DNA from: Saccharina japonica
Taxonomy: Eukaryota; Sar; Phaeophyceae; Laminariales; Laminariaceae
Direction: 5' to 3'
DNA: 64,000 nucleotides
Assembly (NCBI GenBank): GCA_008828725.1
Contig: MEHQ01001039.1
Coordinates: forward strand, 305,467-369,466
Shown: piece after piece, positions 25,454 through 39,200 of the stretch
How positions within the stretch are numbered: position 1 is the first letter of the stretch
Layout: every line of letters begins with the position of its first letter
The notes under the pieces: generated by a model
What the model was told of the DNA's origin: nothing
Database searches by the model: none
What the model saw: only the letters and a program-made list of their open reading frames with translations
Made by a program: the position numbers and the translations under genes

Positions 25454-28400
25454 TTAGTCGCAGACCGCACGGGAAGCGAACCAGCCCAACCGCGACCCGA
25501 CCCGCGCGATCGTCTTGTGCAACTCCCTGTCCTCGTCGCACAGTTTGATCGCTTCCAGACATGTCCCCACAGCCTGGTGCATATCGCCCGCTCTCTCCTG
25601 CTCCCACGCCGCCAACAAGAGAACCTGCGCTTGCTCTGCCCCTTGTTCGCCAGCAAAACACGAACAACGCAGACATTTATAGCTTGCGCGATCAGCAGCC
25701 GCCTTGTGAGTCACGCACACCGTCGCGGAATCGGATCCCTTCGTAAGGAGAGGAGGAGGAGGAGAAGCAGAAGCGGAAGGGACAGGGGACAGTGAGCCAA
25801 GGGCGGGCTCCACCACCCCCTCTCGTTCCTCCGAAACGTCAACACGTCGATCCTCGTCCTTCCTCGCTTCCTCGCACGCTCCCTCGACGTCGTTTTCAAC
25901 AGAGCCAGCCTGCCCACGCTCGTGCTCACCTCGCTTCTCGTCATGGGAAGCGAATGATCCGCTTCCGCCCAAAATGCTTCCGCTGGTATCGGCGACTGGG
26001 GTAGATTCACGGTGCTCTTCCAGAGTCAACACGTCTCCGGGCCCGACGTCTTGCGCCGACCCCGCCGTTTCGTAGCCCGAACATTCGCTGTGCTGTGGTC
26101 CAAAACTTTCTTCCCGGCCCGTCCCCGCCCCTTCCTGCACCGAGCGATCAGGCGATGGCAAGCGGTCACTCTTTCCCGGGGTCGTCAAGGACCACGCCGA
26201 ATCCAAAAGAGGGCGACGGGCCGGGTTCGTTTCCACCTTTACCTCTTCTGGGGGCGTCAGACTACTGCTGTTGCTGCCTACTCCTTGTTCACCAGCAGTG
26301 GCTCGCGTTTTTGCTTCTGCTTTCACGCTAGTCCGCGGAGCAGCCACTGGCCGCCTAAGGTCGCCAACCATTGATTCATCGCTCGACGCAAAAGAAGCAG
26401 CGGGACTATCCCACCTGTTGCTGAGACTCGCGTCTAGCCTTGGCGACTCCAGAAGAGAGCAGCGCGACACCGTCGCTGAGGCAACACTACTGCCGGGAGT
26501 CGGCGGAGTAACCCCTGGCCGCCCATGGTTGCCAACCGTTGATTCGTCGCTCGACGCAAAAGGAGCACCGGGACTATCCCAACTGTCGAGGCTTTTGTCC
26601 GGCCTTTGCGATCCCGGAACAGAGCGCCGTGACACCATCGCTGAGGCAATACTACCCACGTCCTCCGACTCTTCCTGATCATCAACGTCGCTACCGATAA
26701 AGCGGCGGGCTGCTTGGCCGAACCGTTTCCGCCTCCCTGGCTGACGACCTTCTTCTTCCTCGCCTTCTTCCTCCTCCTCTCCCTTCAGCGCAGTCTCTCG
26801 TTGTCGGCGGAGCCGAGCGGCCAACGAGTCGTCCGAATCACCCGCCGTCAATAGTTCGCCTTCTCCTAGGTTCAGTCCTTCCAAGCTTTCTCGTCCGAAC
26901 GAAGTCGAACGGCTGCCGTTTTCAACCACCCCAAGCGACTCCGACGCCCTTATCCTGCCGGCATCAGCACCGCCGCGCCTTCCGTCGCCTTGCTCTCGTT
27001 CGTCCTCCTCCGTGTCCTCACCGCCGGTGCCGCGGCAGCTGGACGGAGACGCGCTCGCGATGGGGCTAAGGCCGAGCGCATCGCAAGCCCACCGCCTGGC
27101 CCGTTCCCTTCCCGCCTGAACCGCCGGTGCCTCTTTCGGAGACGAGGCGAAAGCGATGCCGCCTTCTCCGGATGGAGAGGCGAGCGGCCTCGACGTCGGC
27201 GGCGGAGAAGAGGCAGCAGGTGGCGACACTCCAAGCGTTCCAAGCACTGATCCGCCCTCTTCTTTTACATGCACGGGCTCCGATCGCACAGGCGGCGACG
27301 GGCCCGCGGCTGTCGGCGCAATTTCACCCCTAGACATCGAATCAGACGTCTCTGCACGGTCGCGCGCCCAAGACCGATTCGAACCGGGAGGAGACATCGG
27401 CTGGCTTCCTGGCGTACCAAAACCCTCAACGGAGGCGTTATTCACCGCGTGTTGTTGTGGCGACGGCATCGGAGACCAAGCCCAGCCTCCATCGACCCCG
27501 TAGTTGTCGTTGCCTAGTAAATCGACAGTATTGTCCTTCTTGTCTCCGAAGTCGAGCTCCATCTCGGACTCGGAGCCCACATCAAGCTCGATGGCCGTAG
27601 ACGCGTCACCCCCGGTCATGCTGTCGTCGCCTCCAGCCCTCGCCCCTGCCCCTCTCTCGTGGCTCCTGCCATTGCCCTTTCCGCTACCGCCATCGCGATC
27701 CGAACGGGGGGGGCGACCTCCTTCGACAACCACGACGTTATCGTCGTCGCTGTCGCTGTCGTCGCTAGAGCCTGCACGCAACAGGCGGCGGTGGCGGTTG
27801 TCCTTCCCCTTCCCCTTTCCAGGCTCCCTTCGCCTTCTCCCCGAATCATCGTCGGCGACAACCGCCGCCGCCACTGCTGCTCCCCCCGCGCTATCCTGGG
27901 GTGGGTCGGCTCCCACATCGTGCACGTAACCCGAGTCATCCCCGTCAGACTCGTCGAGATCGATTTCTAACCCCCCTTCTTCGAGGCCCTCCATTTCAAG
28001 AGCATTGTTTCTCGCTCGTCCCGTCGCTCTACCGACACGACCCCTGTCAGCGCGCATGTCATCTTCGCTGTCTTCGAGGTCACTCTCGTCCTCTTCCTCG
28101 GCGATCCTCGGCCCCTGCCGCTCTCCATTCCTACCGATGACAACGCCGCTTCCACCCGCGCCTGCACCCCCAGTGTGTTGGGCGATCTTCGGAAGTCCGT
28201 CTCCGTGGGCGCTGCGCGACGGGTATTTTAAATTCAACAGCAGAAAATTAGAGGCGTACCTTGTATGCTGCATACTTCGAAGTATACGTATGTAGTCATG
28301 CGTTGTCGAGGGCGCATGCACGTAGATGCGCACGAACTGTGACACTTGTAGGACTAAGGGTGACAGTCTCGTGCCGAACCGTCGAAAAGTGTACGGGTGT

Positions 28401-31400
28401 AGACACAGATAGATGGGTTCGCAAGACAGGTCGTCCAGGGCCCTCAACAGCTCATCGTATGGGGGGGGGTGTTGAGGTAGGACACCCGGGTTGGTCGCTT
28501 ACTCTTTGTCGGGTTTGTTGAAGGGCATGGAAAGGGAGATAATACCACGAAATAGAGCTACGGATAGGGATAAAAGGCAGCAAGAAGATAGCGACAGATA
28601 GAGATACCGACAGCAAAATAATCGAGAGATAGGCAATCAAGTAGGCATGTAGGCAGAAATACAGGCAGAGTGGTCGATCAGAGAGAGAGAGATACCACGA
28701 GAGAGTAGAGCGTAGGAATCAGAACACGACAGCCGAAGTCAAGTTTAGGGTTCGGCACCAAGGCAGCGTTCACCGCCAGCACGGTAATATCAATGATCTA
28801 TATAGCGCGAAAAAAATGGCAGTGCTCGAAGACACTAGGAGAGCCTCCCTCCCAGATTACCATCCGCAACGTTGGGCAAGGTGCACGAAAAAGCCCCAAG
28901 AAACGATGTATAGTTCGGCGAACGCATCAACAGCACGTACCGTTACGCCTGCGTGCAATAACGCCTGAATTACGTATAGCTCGCCGAATGTATCAACTGC
29001 GTGTGACGTTACGTGTGCGTGCACCAGCCGAAGAGAGAAGTTCCGTGCTTTTCAGGGACAGCAAAAAATAGGCTCCAGAATGCCCGACGCACCTCGCCCC
29101 GTAGGAGCCCCTTAAACCGCACACGAACTCCAGGTGACCGTCGAGCGAAATTTCTTGCTGAGTGGGCGAATCGGCCGCTTCAAGTCTATCCTTGAGGGTT
29201 CCATGCATCTCTTCGAGCCGGCCCAGCACCTACCGCACGAGCGAGAGGAGGAGCGGGGGGGGCAACGACGACGAGGAGGAGGAAGAGAAGGGTTAGCAAA
29301 AACAAAAAAACAAGGACGAGGGAGGGCGGGCAAAGGCAAAGAGCGCCCCGACAGGAACAGGAAGAGGACGGGACGGGGGTGAGGAGGAGGAGGAGGAGGA
29401 GGAGGGGGGTTGGCGAAATAAAGCAACCGCGGGCGAGAGAGCGCGGACAACGGCCGAGAGCGGCGACATACGCGGCTGCTTCGCAGCATCCTTCAGGGGG
29501 GAAAGCGGGAGCTCTGGACGAGAGCCGGAGACCTTCTAGGTTTGTATTCGTTTTCGAATATTTCGATCACAAGCCGAACGACGAGTACGACAACGTAGAG
29601 TTGGGCCGGCCTGGAGTAACGCGAGCGGGTTTACATTGGGGCCAGGCGGTCTCATTCGGCTTCTTTCTATAGACATTTTCTCAACCTCCGCTCCCCAGTA
29701 CAGCTTAGAGCAACGCTGTGCCTGAGCACGGCAGCACGCAGCAGCCGGGAGAGCTTTATGCATCATCTGTCATTCCTTGTGGCGGGTTTCTGACACTATT
29801 ACCATTAATGCTAGACGGGGGACACAAAGAACGGCACCAGTAAAACCCCAATGGCCATGGGCAACACATCAGTGGTATGACAAGCACTCACTGCGAACAT
29901 CAAGATCAACATCACGATCAGGATCATTATCAGGATCAAGACTAAGATCATGATTAGGGTCAATATCCATATAAAGATCACGTTCGACATCAGGATCACG
30001 ATCAAGATCAAGCTTAAGATCAGGGTCAAGATCAACATCACCATCAGGATCACGATCAAGATAAATATCAATATCAAGACCACGATCAACATCAACATCA
30101 GGATCAAGATAAACATTACGATCAAGGTCAACATCAAGATCAGGATCACGATATAAGATCAAGACCAATACGTAGCAATATCAAGATTTCGTACCCGGCA
30201 CTCTCCGACGGGGAACAAGGTGAAGAGCTGTTTCAGCTCGGCCCGAGAGAAGTACCGGACGTTCTTCTTCCGCTTTCCGCTGCCGCCCATGATCGTGCGT
30301 CGCAGACCGTCCTTGAAAACCTGACACAACAGAGGACGGCGGGCCCACATCCGAAATAAACAAATACACACACGAAAAAATGAGCACGCGATGTCAATCA
30401 ACCGCTGACACTTTGTTGGCGTATTCGGATGGATTCCGAACGCCCACCATATTCCAGGAACATTCAGCCTGAGGAAATAGATTACTACCCCTACAGGGAA
30501 ACACAAAAAACAAAATCCGATATAACCCACTACCATTTTCAAGACCTAGGATAAGAAGAGGGGGGAGGGGGGGTGTACTTATGTCGTGCACGCGGTAGTC
30601 GTAAGACCATAGGCCCTCGCATCCCTATATACAATGCCGGGACGGAGCACGTTGGGTTTTCACCAACCAGGCAGGCGTTGCTGGGTAATAATAAGGCGAA
30701 CTAAAACAAAAATATTGAAACAAAAAATGTTTTTCATTGTCATCTGGCCGGAAGAGTGGTGTCGTTATCTCTTTTTGTCGTGTTTCTCCGCTTGTCAAGG
30801 TTCTTCGACAGCCTTTATGCACGTATATGCGATGATACCGAACTTTCAAGCTTCGTTGACGAGCTGGCCAAGAAATAACGCACACCACCCCGGGAACAAG
30901 CGAGCACTAACTACCCCGTAACGCAGTCTAGCTGCCTACGTAGAGGAACAGCAAAACCGTCGCTACAAGAAAAAGAAAAATGTTTTTTTTTTTTTTTCAA
31001 GACGAAGGTTAATACCAATTACGCGAATACAAAAGTTACGTCGGGCAAATCACGATCTGCTGTAGATAACCCACCATAGGCCCTAATCTAAGTTGTGAGG
31101 GATCTGTACAGTACAGACCCAACGACGCATGCTACGATAGAGGTTCACCATGTTTTTTCTGAGCTCTTCACTTAAGGAGCACCATACCTCACCGAAAAAA
31201 TGTTTTTAGAAGAAAATAAAGTGCTACCGGATGAGAACTCCCATGTCCGAAGTGCACTCTGAAACATTATTCGTCTCAAAAAATGAAAGTCCGACGAATT
31301 TGGGTTAAGGAGCCCGATCGTTCAGAAAACGATTCAGCCAAAAACTGATACCTCTACCGGAGCACGCGTCCAACCCAGGAAACGTTGTCCCCATATAGAC

Positions 31401-34400
31401 CATGCAGGTTACACGACAAATCCCACCCGGCAACATAAGCTAGATCACGTAGATTAAGGGAGCGCATTTCCCTTGCAAGATCTAGACCCGCGGAGTGGTG
31501 ATCGAATATCTGCCCCTAGGTGTGGGACGCATGCGTGCTGACAATAGTATGAAAAACATACGGAATGGGAGAAAAAGCAAGTCCTACCGGTAGACACCGC
31601 AAGAGTGTGTGGGCGGGGCTACCGGTAATCGTGTGCCAACAACGGGATCGACAAGCGGCGCATCAACGGGGCGCTTGGACCGTCAAGAAAAGGACTCGGG
31701 GCCCCACCCAAAGGGGAGGCAAACCATGAAACAAAGGAGTATTCCCGTTACAGGCAGCGACGTACGGCGTAGCCGATACAAATAACCAAAAAAACGAAAA
31801 CTAGCAGGCAGACGAAAAACAAAAAGACAAAAACAAAACGCACGACTGTGACATTTCGCTAAGAAGCGAACTTCCATATACAGCGCGTGGGTATTGTTAA
31901 CCATAGCGGCACACATGTTTGGTGTACATAGGCAGGCCATGTGAATATTTTCTCTCAAAAACAGCGACACGACCATGAGAATATAGACGGGCAATGGCTC
32001 ACCTGTTTCTCGTACATCTTTTCCTCCACCGTGCCTGCCACAAGGACGCGCAAAACAAAACGCGGAAGCACAGGGGAACACCGAAAATTGAAAAAAAACG
32101 GAAACAAAACGAGCACGAACATACACAAGAAGATGGCAGGCAGTGGATGGAGGCCATTTGCGACGGGACAACGCGTGACCGTCACCAGCTGGTCTCTCGA
32201 CATACCCCCACGTCATGTCTTGCATCACGCTCCAAGAAAATACGGAAGAATCAGCAAGAGCATCCGCGTAAAACGAAAAAAAAAAGCAACGCCGCTTCTC
32301 CGCTTCCACTATATTTGATTGCCAGGCTGAGCTGGAGATCGGCATCAGACGAACACGGGAATCGACCCGTACCGATCCGCACACAGTACAGCGCATCCCA
32401 GCCAAGCTTACTCTAGCCTCAGCTTATCCTAGTCCCAGTTTACCCGATAGCCCAGCGCACAGTACAGGGAAGCACGGCAAGAAAAAAAGTGACTCGACAA
32501 GGGCCGGAGCCCAGCCCAGACAAAACTAAATCTCAAACTCCCACCACGAAATTACACCTCAAAACTCCCGTCTGCACGACCTCGATCACACAAACAACCC
32601 TACATGGGCACACACACCCCGCTCGACCATCCTAGCACAGCCCTCGTGCCACAACAACCGGACAAAAAGGCAAATTGTCCTCACATCATGCAAAACAGTA
32701 GCTGTCACAATCGCAACAGTGTTTTCTGCCTCACCCCTCCCCCCCCCCCCCCTCCCCTCCTCCCTCCCTCCCTCCCTCCCCTCCCTCCCCTCCCCCAACA
32801 CGCCTTCCTCCCCCCCTCTGCCCCCACGGTCGTCACGCTTACAACGCTCCTCCTCCTCTTCCTCCTCCTCCTCCATCACAAACCACAACCACAAAGTCGC
32901 ACCTGCCGCAATCATGCGATACACGATCACGTCGCGTTTCTGCCCGATGCGGTAGGCACGGTCCACCGCCTGCATGTCGTCCGCGGGGTTCCAGGAAGGG
33001 TCGAACAGAATAACGCGATCTGCCCCCGTGAGGGTGATGCCCGTCCCGCCGGCTCCGGTACTGTGCACGCCAAATTCGAAGCCCAACCAGAGGGCGCACA
33101 AAAACACGAGGTGGGGAGGGTTTCGATGAGGTTGGGCGTGTCGACTGGAAGCGCTAGAGGCGGGGTGGGGGGGGGGCGGGGGGGGGGGGGGGGGGGGGGG
33201 GGGGGAGGGGGCGGGGGGGGGGTTTACCATGTCATGCAAGGCCGTAGTCGTATAACCGTACGATAGTTCCTGGCACCAAGCAAGAAGCAAGCGCCGTGAG
33301 GTGGCCGGCGAGTCGCATGAAGGGTGAGCTGTATCCTACAAAATGTAGGGGGGGGGGGTACTCATGGGCGGGGGTGTCGATCAACCCAGGGCTTTCGCAA
33401 GACTTGCTACAGGCGTGAGGACGGTCTCGTCGCCGTGCCGGCGAACACTGAAAAACACCGCGAATTGAATGCTGTGTTCAGCGGCACCTTTGAAGATTTT
33501 TTTTTTTTAAACGAGTCAACTCGCGGCTTTTGCCCTTCCAGAACATAGTCAATCACGTGCGATGAGCCACAGAAAAAACGAAAACAGCAATCGCCGATAC
33601 TGTCGTATAGACTACTTTAAGTAGAGTGCAATGAGCACGACTTGGATGAAACGTAACAGCACATACCCATGGCAAGATACCAGGGTACCTGGTATCGAGT
33701 ACCTGAATATATATATATTATGTTGGAAAACCCATGGTCGTATGTATAATACGGTTAAGAACTCGCCTCGTCACCACTGGAGCTACTCCAGGAAAAACAT
33801 TGTAACGACCACGCGTGAGTTTTCCTTCCATGCAATGATAGAGGACGACTTCCTGAAATATATAGCAAAACACCGCGTACTTCTAACGACCGAAGCCGCA
33901 TACCTCGACTGACTACCACTCGAGCTACTCCAGAAAAACAAAAAAAATGCCGAATGTATGCTCATCCTAAAATACGTACCACAGGTACAATTTAACGCCC
34001 ACGCGTGATTTTCACTTTCATGCCATGCTCAAGGACCACTTCCTAAACCCTATATAAACATACCGCACCTTTCTAGCGTACCATAACCACATAAATTACG
34101 GTATCAATGACCAACACCGTCACCACCACCACCACCACCACCACCACCGCTAACGCCTCTGGTGAATCCCTGCTGGGTCTACCGCGCAGCATCACTGCAC
34201 ACAAAACCCCCCCCCCCCCCCTCCAAAAAACCGCGCCCCGCTTGCTGCCCGTACCTGACGAGACAAACTTTGATGTTTTCGTTTCCGTTGAAGCGCTTGA
34301 TGGTGCTCTGGCGCTCGAGGTCGCTGTGGCTGCCGTCGATCCGGCTCAGTCGGAAACCGGCCCCTCCCTCGCTCGTGCTCGCTTCGATGCACCTCTGGAT

Positions 34401-36104
34401 GACGTCCAGCATGCGCACGAAGCGGCTGAAGACAAGCACCCTGCGCGCGAGGAAGGAGGGAGACAACAACCATCGCGCGCGATCGCACCGTTAAAACACG
34501 CGAAATCTCGCTAAACGTTCAAAACACCAAAATACACACACCAAAACGTATTCCTATTGCAAATATACTGTAAAAACCCACAAGACGCAGCCGATCCCGT
34601 TGTTGAAACTGCAGCCACGTTTGGAGGACAATCAACTACCTGGTAGGAATTAGAGCCGGGGCATTCCTTACGTGGTGAAAAAAATGAACGCCCAAAAAGT
34701 GGGACGACGAGGTGCCGAGCAAGCGCTGCTTGTGCGGCCCTACACTGCGCTAACGAGAGCCGCGGACAAAAAAAACAACAACGTATTTGCTGGAGAGCGC
34801 GGACAACCATAGTGTCAACATGCGTCGGTCGGAAAAGGGTCGCGACCGTCTCATGCTCACAAAAAAGGAGGCGACAGGGTACTACGCTAGCCTGGCGCAG
34901 ACATGCCTTGGCCGTACGGGAGAGAAGGGGGGGGAAGGGTGTACTTCATTTTCATGCATGGCCGTAGTCGTATGACAATAGACCCATGCATCTCTACAAT
35001 GCCGGGACGGAGCATGTCGGGTTTTCACCGACCAGGCAGACATCGATTGCTTGCACCAAGCGCGAGGCACGCGCCGTGAGGTGTTGGGCGAGTCGCATGA
35101 AGGGTGAGCTGCATCCTACTAAGAGGGGGGGGGGGGTTAGTTTCCATCACGTGAACGAAAAAAGCCGACTGGGGGGTCAAGGTTCAAGGTTGCACCCGTT
35201 TTCACCACCCCGAAATACCACCCCCCTCCCCTTCGTGACAAGACAGATAGATGCCCGGCGACGCTCACCTGTGCCCGCGACTGCACGCTTCCCTCACGAT
35301 ATCGAGCATCACCGAGAGCTTGCTGCTGTCGCGCAGAAGGTTGCGCACGGACACGGCCGGATCAAGCACCCACGTCTGACCTTGCAGAAACGAAGACACT
35401 ACTGGATGGAGGCACACCTGTTAGGGAAAGCGGGAGGGGGTGAGGGGGGTGGCGATGTGGCGTCCTTAGCATTCTGCTGATGCGATAGGCGGAGCATGAA
35501 AGCGGTGCATCGAGAAACCACCAGCCGAATGTTCATGGCTGCGGGGACGGACTGAGTGCGGATACGACGAGCCGCTCGTATATATAATACGTCGCAGACA
35601 AAAAAAAACGAATCAAAAATATGCCCCCTGCCCCTGAGCTAATGTTTGAGTTTTTTTTGCACGGACTCCCTCTGTTAGGTGGAATGTCACATTTTGATTG
35701 GTTGTATAACCTTTGACTATTTCCAGGTTTACCCTTTCCCCGGCGCTGCCAGCTTACATCGAAGCTCTCATGAGAGCGCTGCCAGCACCGCCACCTGGAC
35801 GCCGCCGGGAGTCTAATCAGCCCGCTCACCGCTCAATCAATCGTTCGACCAACCACGAAACCGACACCAATAAAAAGCGTCGATCGATCAAACAGACCGG
35901 TCCTAAGGCATGGCTAGACACTCTCCATAGGCGCCGGCACGACGCAAAGGGCTCCAAAAAACACCTCCTACGCCATCTCTTTGACCGATTGACCATGATT
36001 ACAACGGCAGCAGCCGCGGCGACAGCGAAAATAACAACAGCAGCAACAGCAATATAATCGACAAAGACAGTAGCAGGAGTAGAAACGACAAGAACAGCAG
36101 CAGC

Positions 36105-36141
<37 letters not shown>

Positions 36142-36171
36142 GCAAAAAATAGCAGTAGAAACGACAAAAAT

Positions 36172-36202
<31 letters not shown>

Positions 36203-39200
36203 GCAGTTGCAACAACGGTTCCAGGAGCCGGAGCTCAACCACGACCCCCGCCACGAACGACGACAGTTGCCACCGAGTCGTCGTCAGCTCTCCCTAGGAA
36301 GGGGGGACCCAATAGCATTACATAGTGGGGAAAAAAAAAATTACCCGACTTCTAACCCTACAAACCTCAACAGCCCGAGAAATTTCTCAGAATAAAGATG
36401 GTTGATCTAATGAGGAGACAGCAGTGTGGACTATCAATCAACCATTTTAATATCAACAATTTTGTCGAAGCTGGACCAAGATGTAAAAACCCTGCAGGTA
36501 TATACTCGTACTCCTACCAATAATAGGACTCGCTCATTGTATACCAGGTATAAAACATTGTTCCTTGCCTTCTTGAGGTGCGAGACAGCAGCCAGGGGCG
36601 ATTTGATCTCGCCGTTCAGCACGTCCTTGACGCTCTCGCCCCCGAGATACGCCGCGTACACCTCTCTCTGCTTGGGAGAGAGCGCCACCCACACCACCAT
36701 CTGTCAACAAGCCGGCCGGCCGAGCAAGTAGAGAAAACGATCAGCGAAAGCCTACTGTTTATATTTACTTTCATCATCCCATTTAATATCTTCGCCCTCC
36801 TTTTCTCTCTCCTTCCTCATCGTAACTCAGATCCGGGGTCACAGAGTAGGCTCTTCTACCTCCTCCCCACTACGGTTCTTGCATTGCACTTTTATCGCGA
36901 GAAGACTCCAGCAGCCCTTTCTTGCCTCGTCGACTCACATCGAATTGCGCCTACCCACGCACGCTATCAGGCGCTCTCAGCAGTTGATTCCGTTTTTTTT
37001 TTTTTTTTTGGCAAATAAACTCAAAAGTCCGACCCACGTGAGGTTCGAAGCCCAGGAACAACTCTTAGTAGCATTCGAGGGTACTACTAGACCATTGGGG
37101 CGACCGACGTTGCTACCTAATATTAGTGATGGGGTACATAACGAGAATTGAGTTCGATATACAGGGAGTAGTACGATACTACTGAATCGATGAAATAAAA
37201 ATAAAAATAACTAAATCGATACAATACGATACGAGAAGACTTTTATACACGATATGTCGGCACTTTTCGTTGAGTATCAGCACCAAAAACTGCCGGGACG
37301 TCAGGGAAGGAGGGCAAAACGCGCTCGATACGACAATATCGAACGTTCGATATAAAATTCAACACATCTTACGATCGTTAAATACAATTCACCGAAAAAA
37401 AACTATCCACCACTACTCCAAATATAATGCCTATTCCGGTTCGTTGCACGACCTGCTGTATGTTCTGTACAACCGTAGGCATCTTGCCGCACCCCTCCCC
37501 CCCTCCCCCCCCCCCCCCCCCCCTCCCGCCTCCCTGTCGCAACCAGCATGAACTCCGTCCGTGAAAAAAAAAAAAAAACGATGTACCTGGCGTGTTTCAA
37601 CTACGTACGTACAACAGCAATAGGCATCATACCTGGTCTCATTTTTGAGGGAATAAATTTCAGACAGAACAACCAACAACTGCTGTCACCAAACATTAGC
37701 TTACGGCGGGGGGGGCATAGTAGGGTAACCATAACTCAATATGGTGTGTAAACATGAGGGGTGAAATACGTTTTTTTTTGGGGGGGGGTCGAATTTTATA
37801 TTCATGCATGGCCGTAGTCGTATGACCATAGACCCTCGCATCCCTGCAATGCCGGGACGGAGCATGGCGGGTTTTCAACTGGCCAGGAAGAGACATTGCT
37901 TGCACCAAGCGCGAAGCAAGCGCCGTGAGGTGTTCGGCGAGTCGCGTGAAGGGTGAGCTGCATCCTACGAAGAAAATACGTTTTTTGGAGGGGGGGGGGG
38001 GCATCGTGGATCCTGATTCTCACGGCCCCCTGCAATAAGGTACCGCGGTTTGAGCCCTTGATTGGTCGCGCTCGTACACTAAAATCGGTGTAAAATAAAG
38101 GCCGAAAGACGCCTTGACGCTCCCAAAAAGGCCGACCTCTTATGTTCGCGTAGATAGCATATTTAACCGAAGACATCGGCCGATAAAAAAAAAAAAAACA
38201 GCAAAAGGTAAATGATCAACGGGGCCACCATTGATGCACCAACCATTGATGAATACGTGCAAGCAGAAAAAAGCAATCACGTCGTCAATATTGCACAAAA
38301 CCAATCAATCAATCTATCATACGTGCAAATAGGAATATCTAGGCAGTCACGTCAAGAGCGGCATCGACGATAAAACGCGTCCTCCTTTCTCGGGCAGGGC
38401 AACACCTAATCCACCAAAAGCCTAAATCCCGTTCAAGGCCTGCCCCCGACCACCCCTCGCCCCACTCCCCCCGCACCCCTCATCGTCATCTAGCGCCCAC
38501 ACGCCTACCTCGGTCTTAGCCGTAGCCTTCAAGTCCATAATTTCGGCCTTGGTGCGCTGTGGAACGAGCAAAACGGTAATGAGGCGTAATGGGGGGGGGG
38601 GGGGGCACATACACGTACGGACGAAGGTGGCGGGGTAAGGGAGCCAGTCAAAGTCACGTACGGCTAGGTGGCCAAATGCCACCGATCTCTGCACGGCAAG
38701 CGAGCGAGGCCAATCAGGTTGCCCCAAACTTCCTGTTAGCCCCATTCCAACTGCCCCCGACTTTTGGAGACAAAACCACTTGGAATTTAGAGATGGAGGG
38801 CATTTTACGGCGTGTTGTCATTGGCGACAAACAATCTGAGACACGTGGAAAATTCCTGCTGAGAACGATTCGAGAGCGGCCCTACAATAGGCACAACCCT
38901 CCCCCCTTCCCCCTTCCCCCGCGCCTCCCCTCCCCACCCCCCTCACCCCCATACGACTACGGCCATGCGCGACATGAGTTCATCCCCGCTTCCCTTACCC
39001 CCCCCCCCCTCACCCCCTCCCGCGAAAGGGATGCGTGGTCAACGGTCAAATGACTAAGGCAAGCAACAAATGAGTACGCCCCCCCCATCCCCTCCCTCCC
39101 GGTTCCGAAAACACTGAGTGGCTTCGAAACAGAGCATGGACTGATCCTATTGTGTCTTGCTCGAACGCGCGGCGGTAAGGGTGCCTCGCCTGTAAAAGGA

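Noticed and set aside
29811-30168. ORFs encoding poly(LILIL) or poly(DPD) peptides
   Set aside because: All frames of the ATCAAN hexamer array are open; this is repeat translation.
31683-32405. 240-codon minus ORF
   Set aside because: Wrong frame across the 32-nt micro-exon; no recognisable sequence, whereas the exon frame gives conserved [10 protein letters not shown].
35826-36254. 142-codon Val/Leu-rich minus ORF
   Set aside because: Derived from CAA/CAG-type microsatellite in an intron; no conserved sequence.
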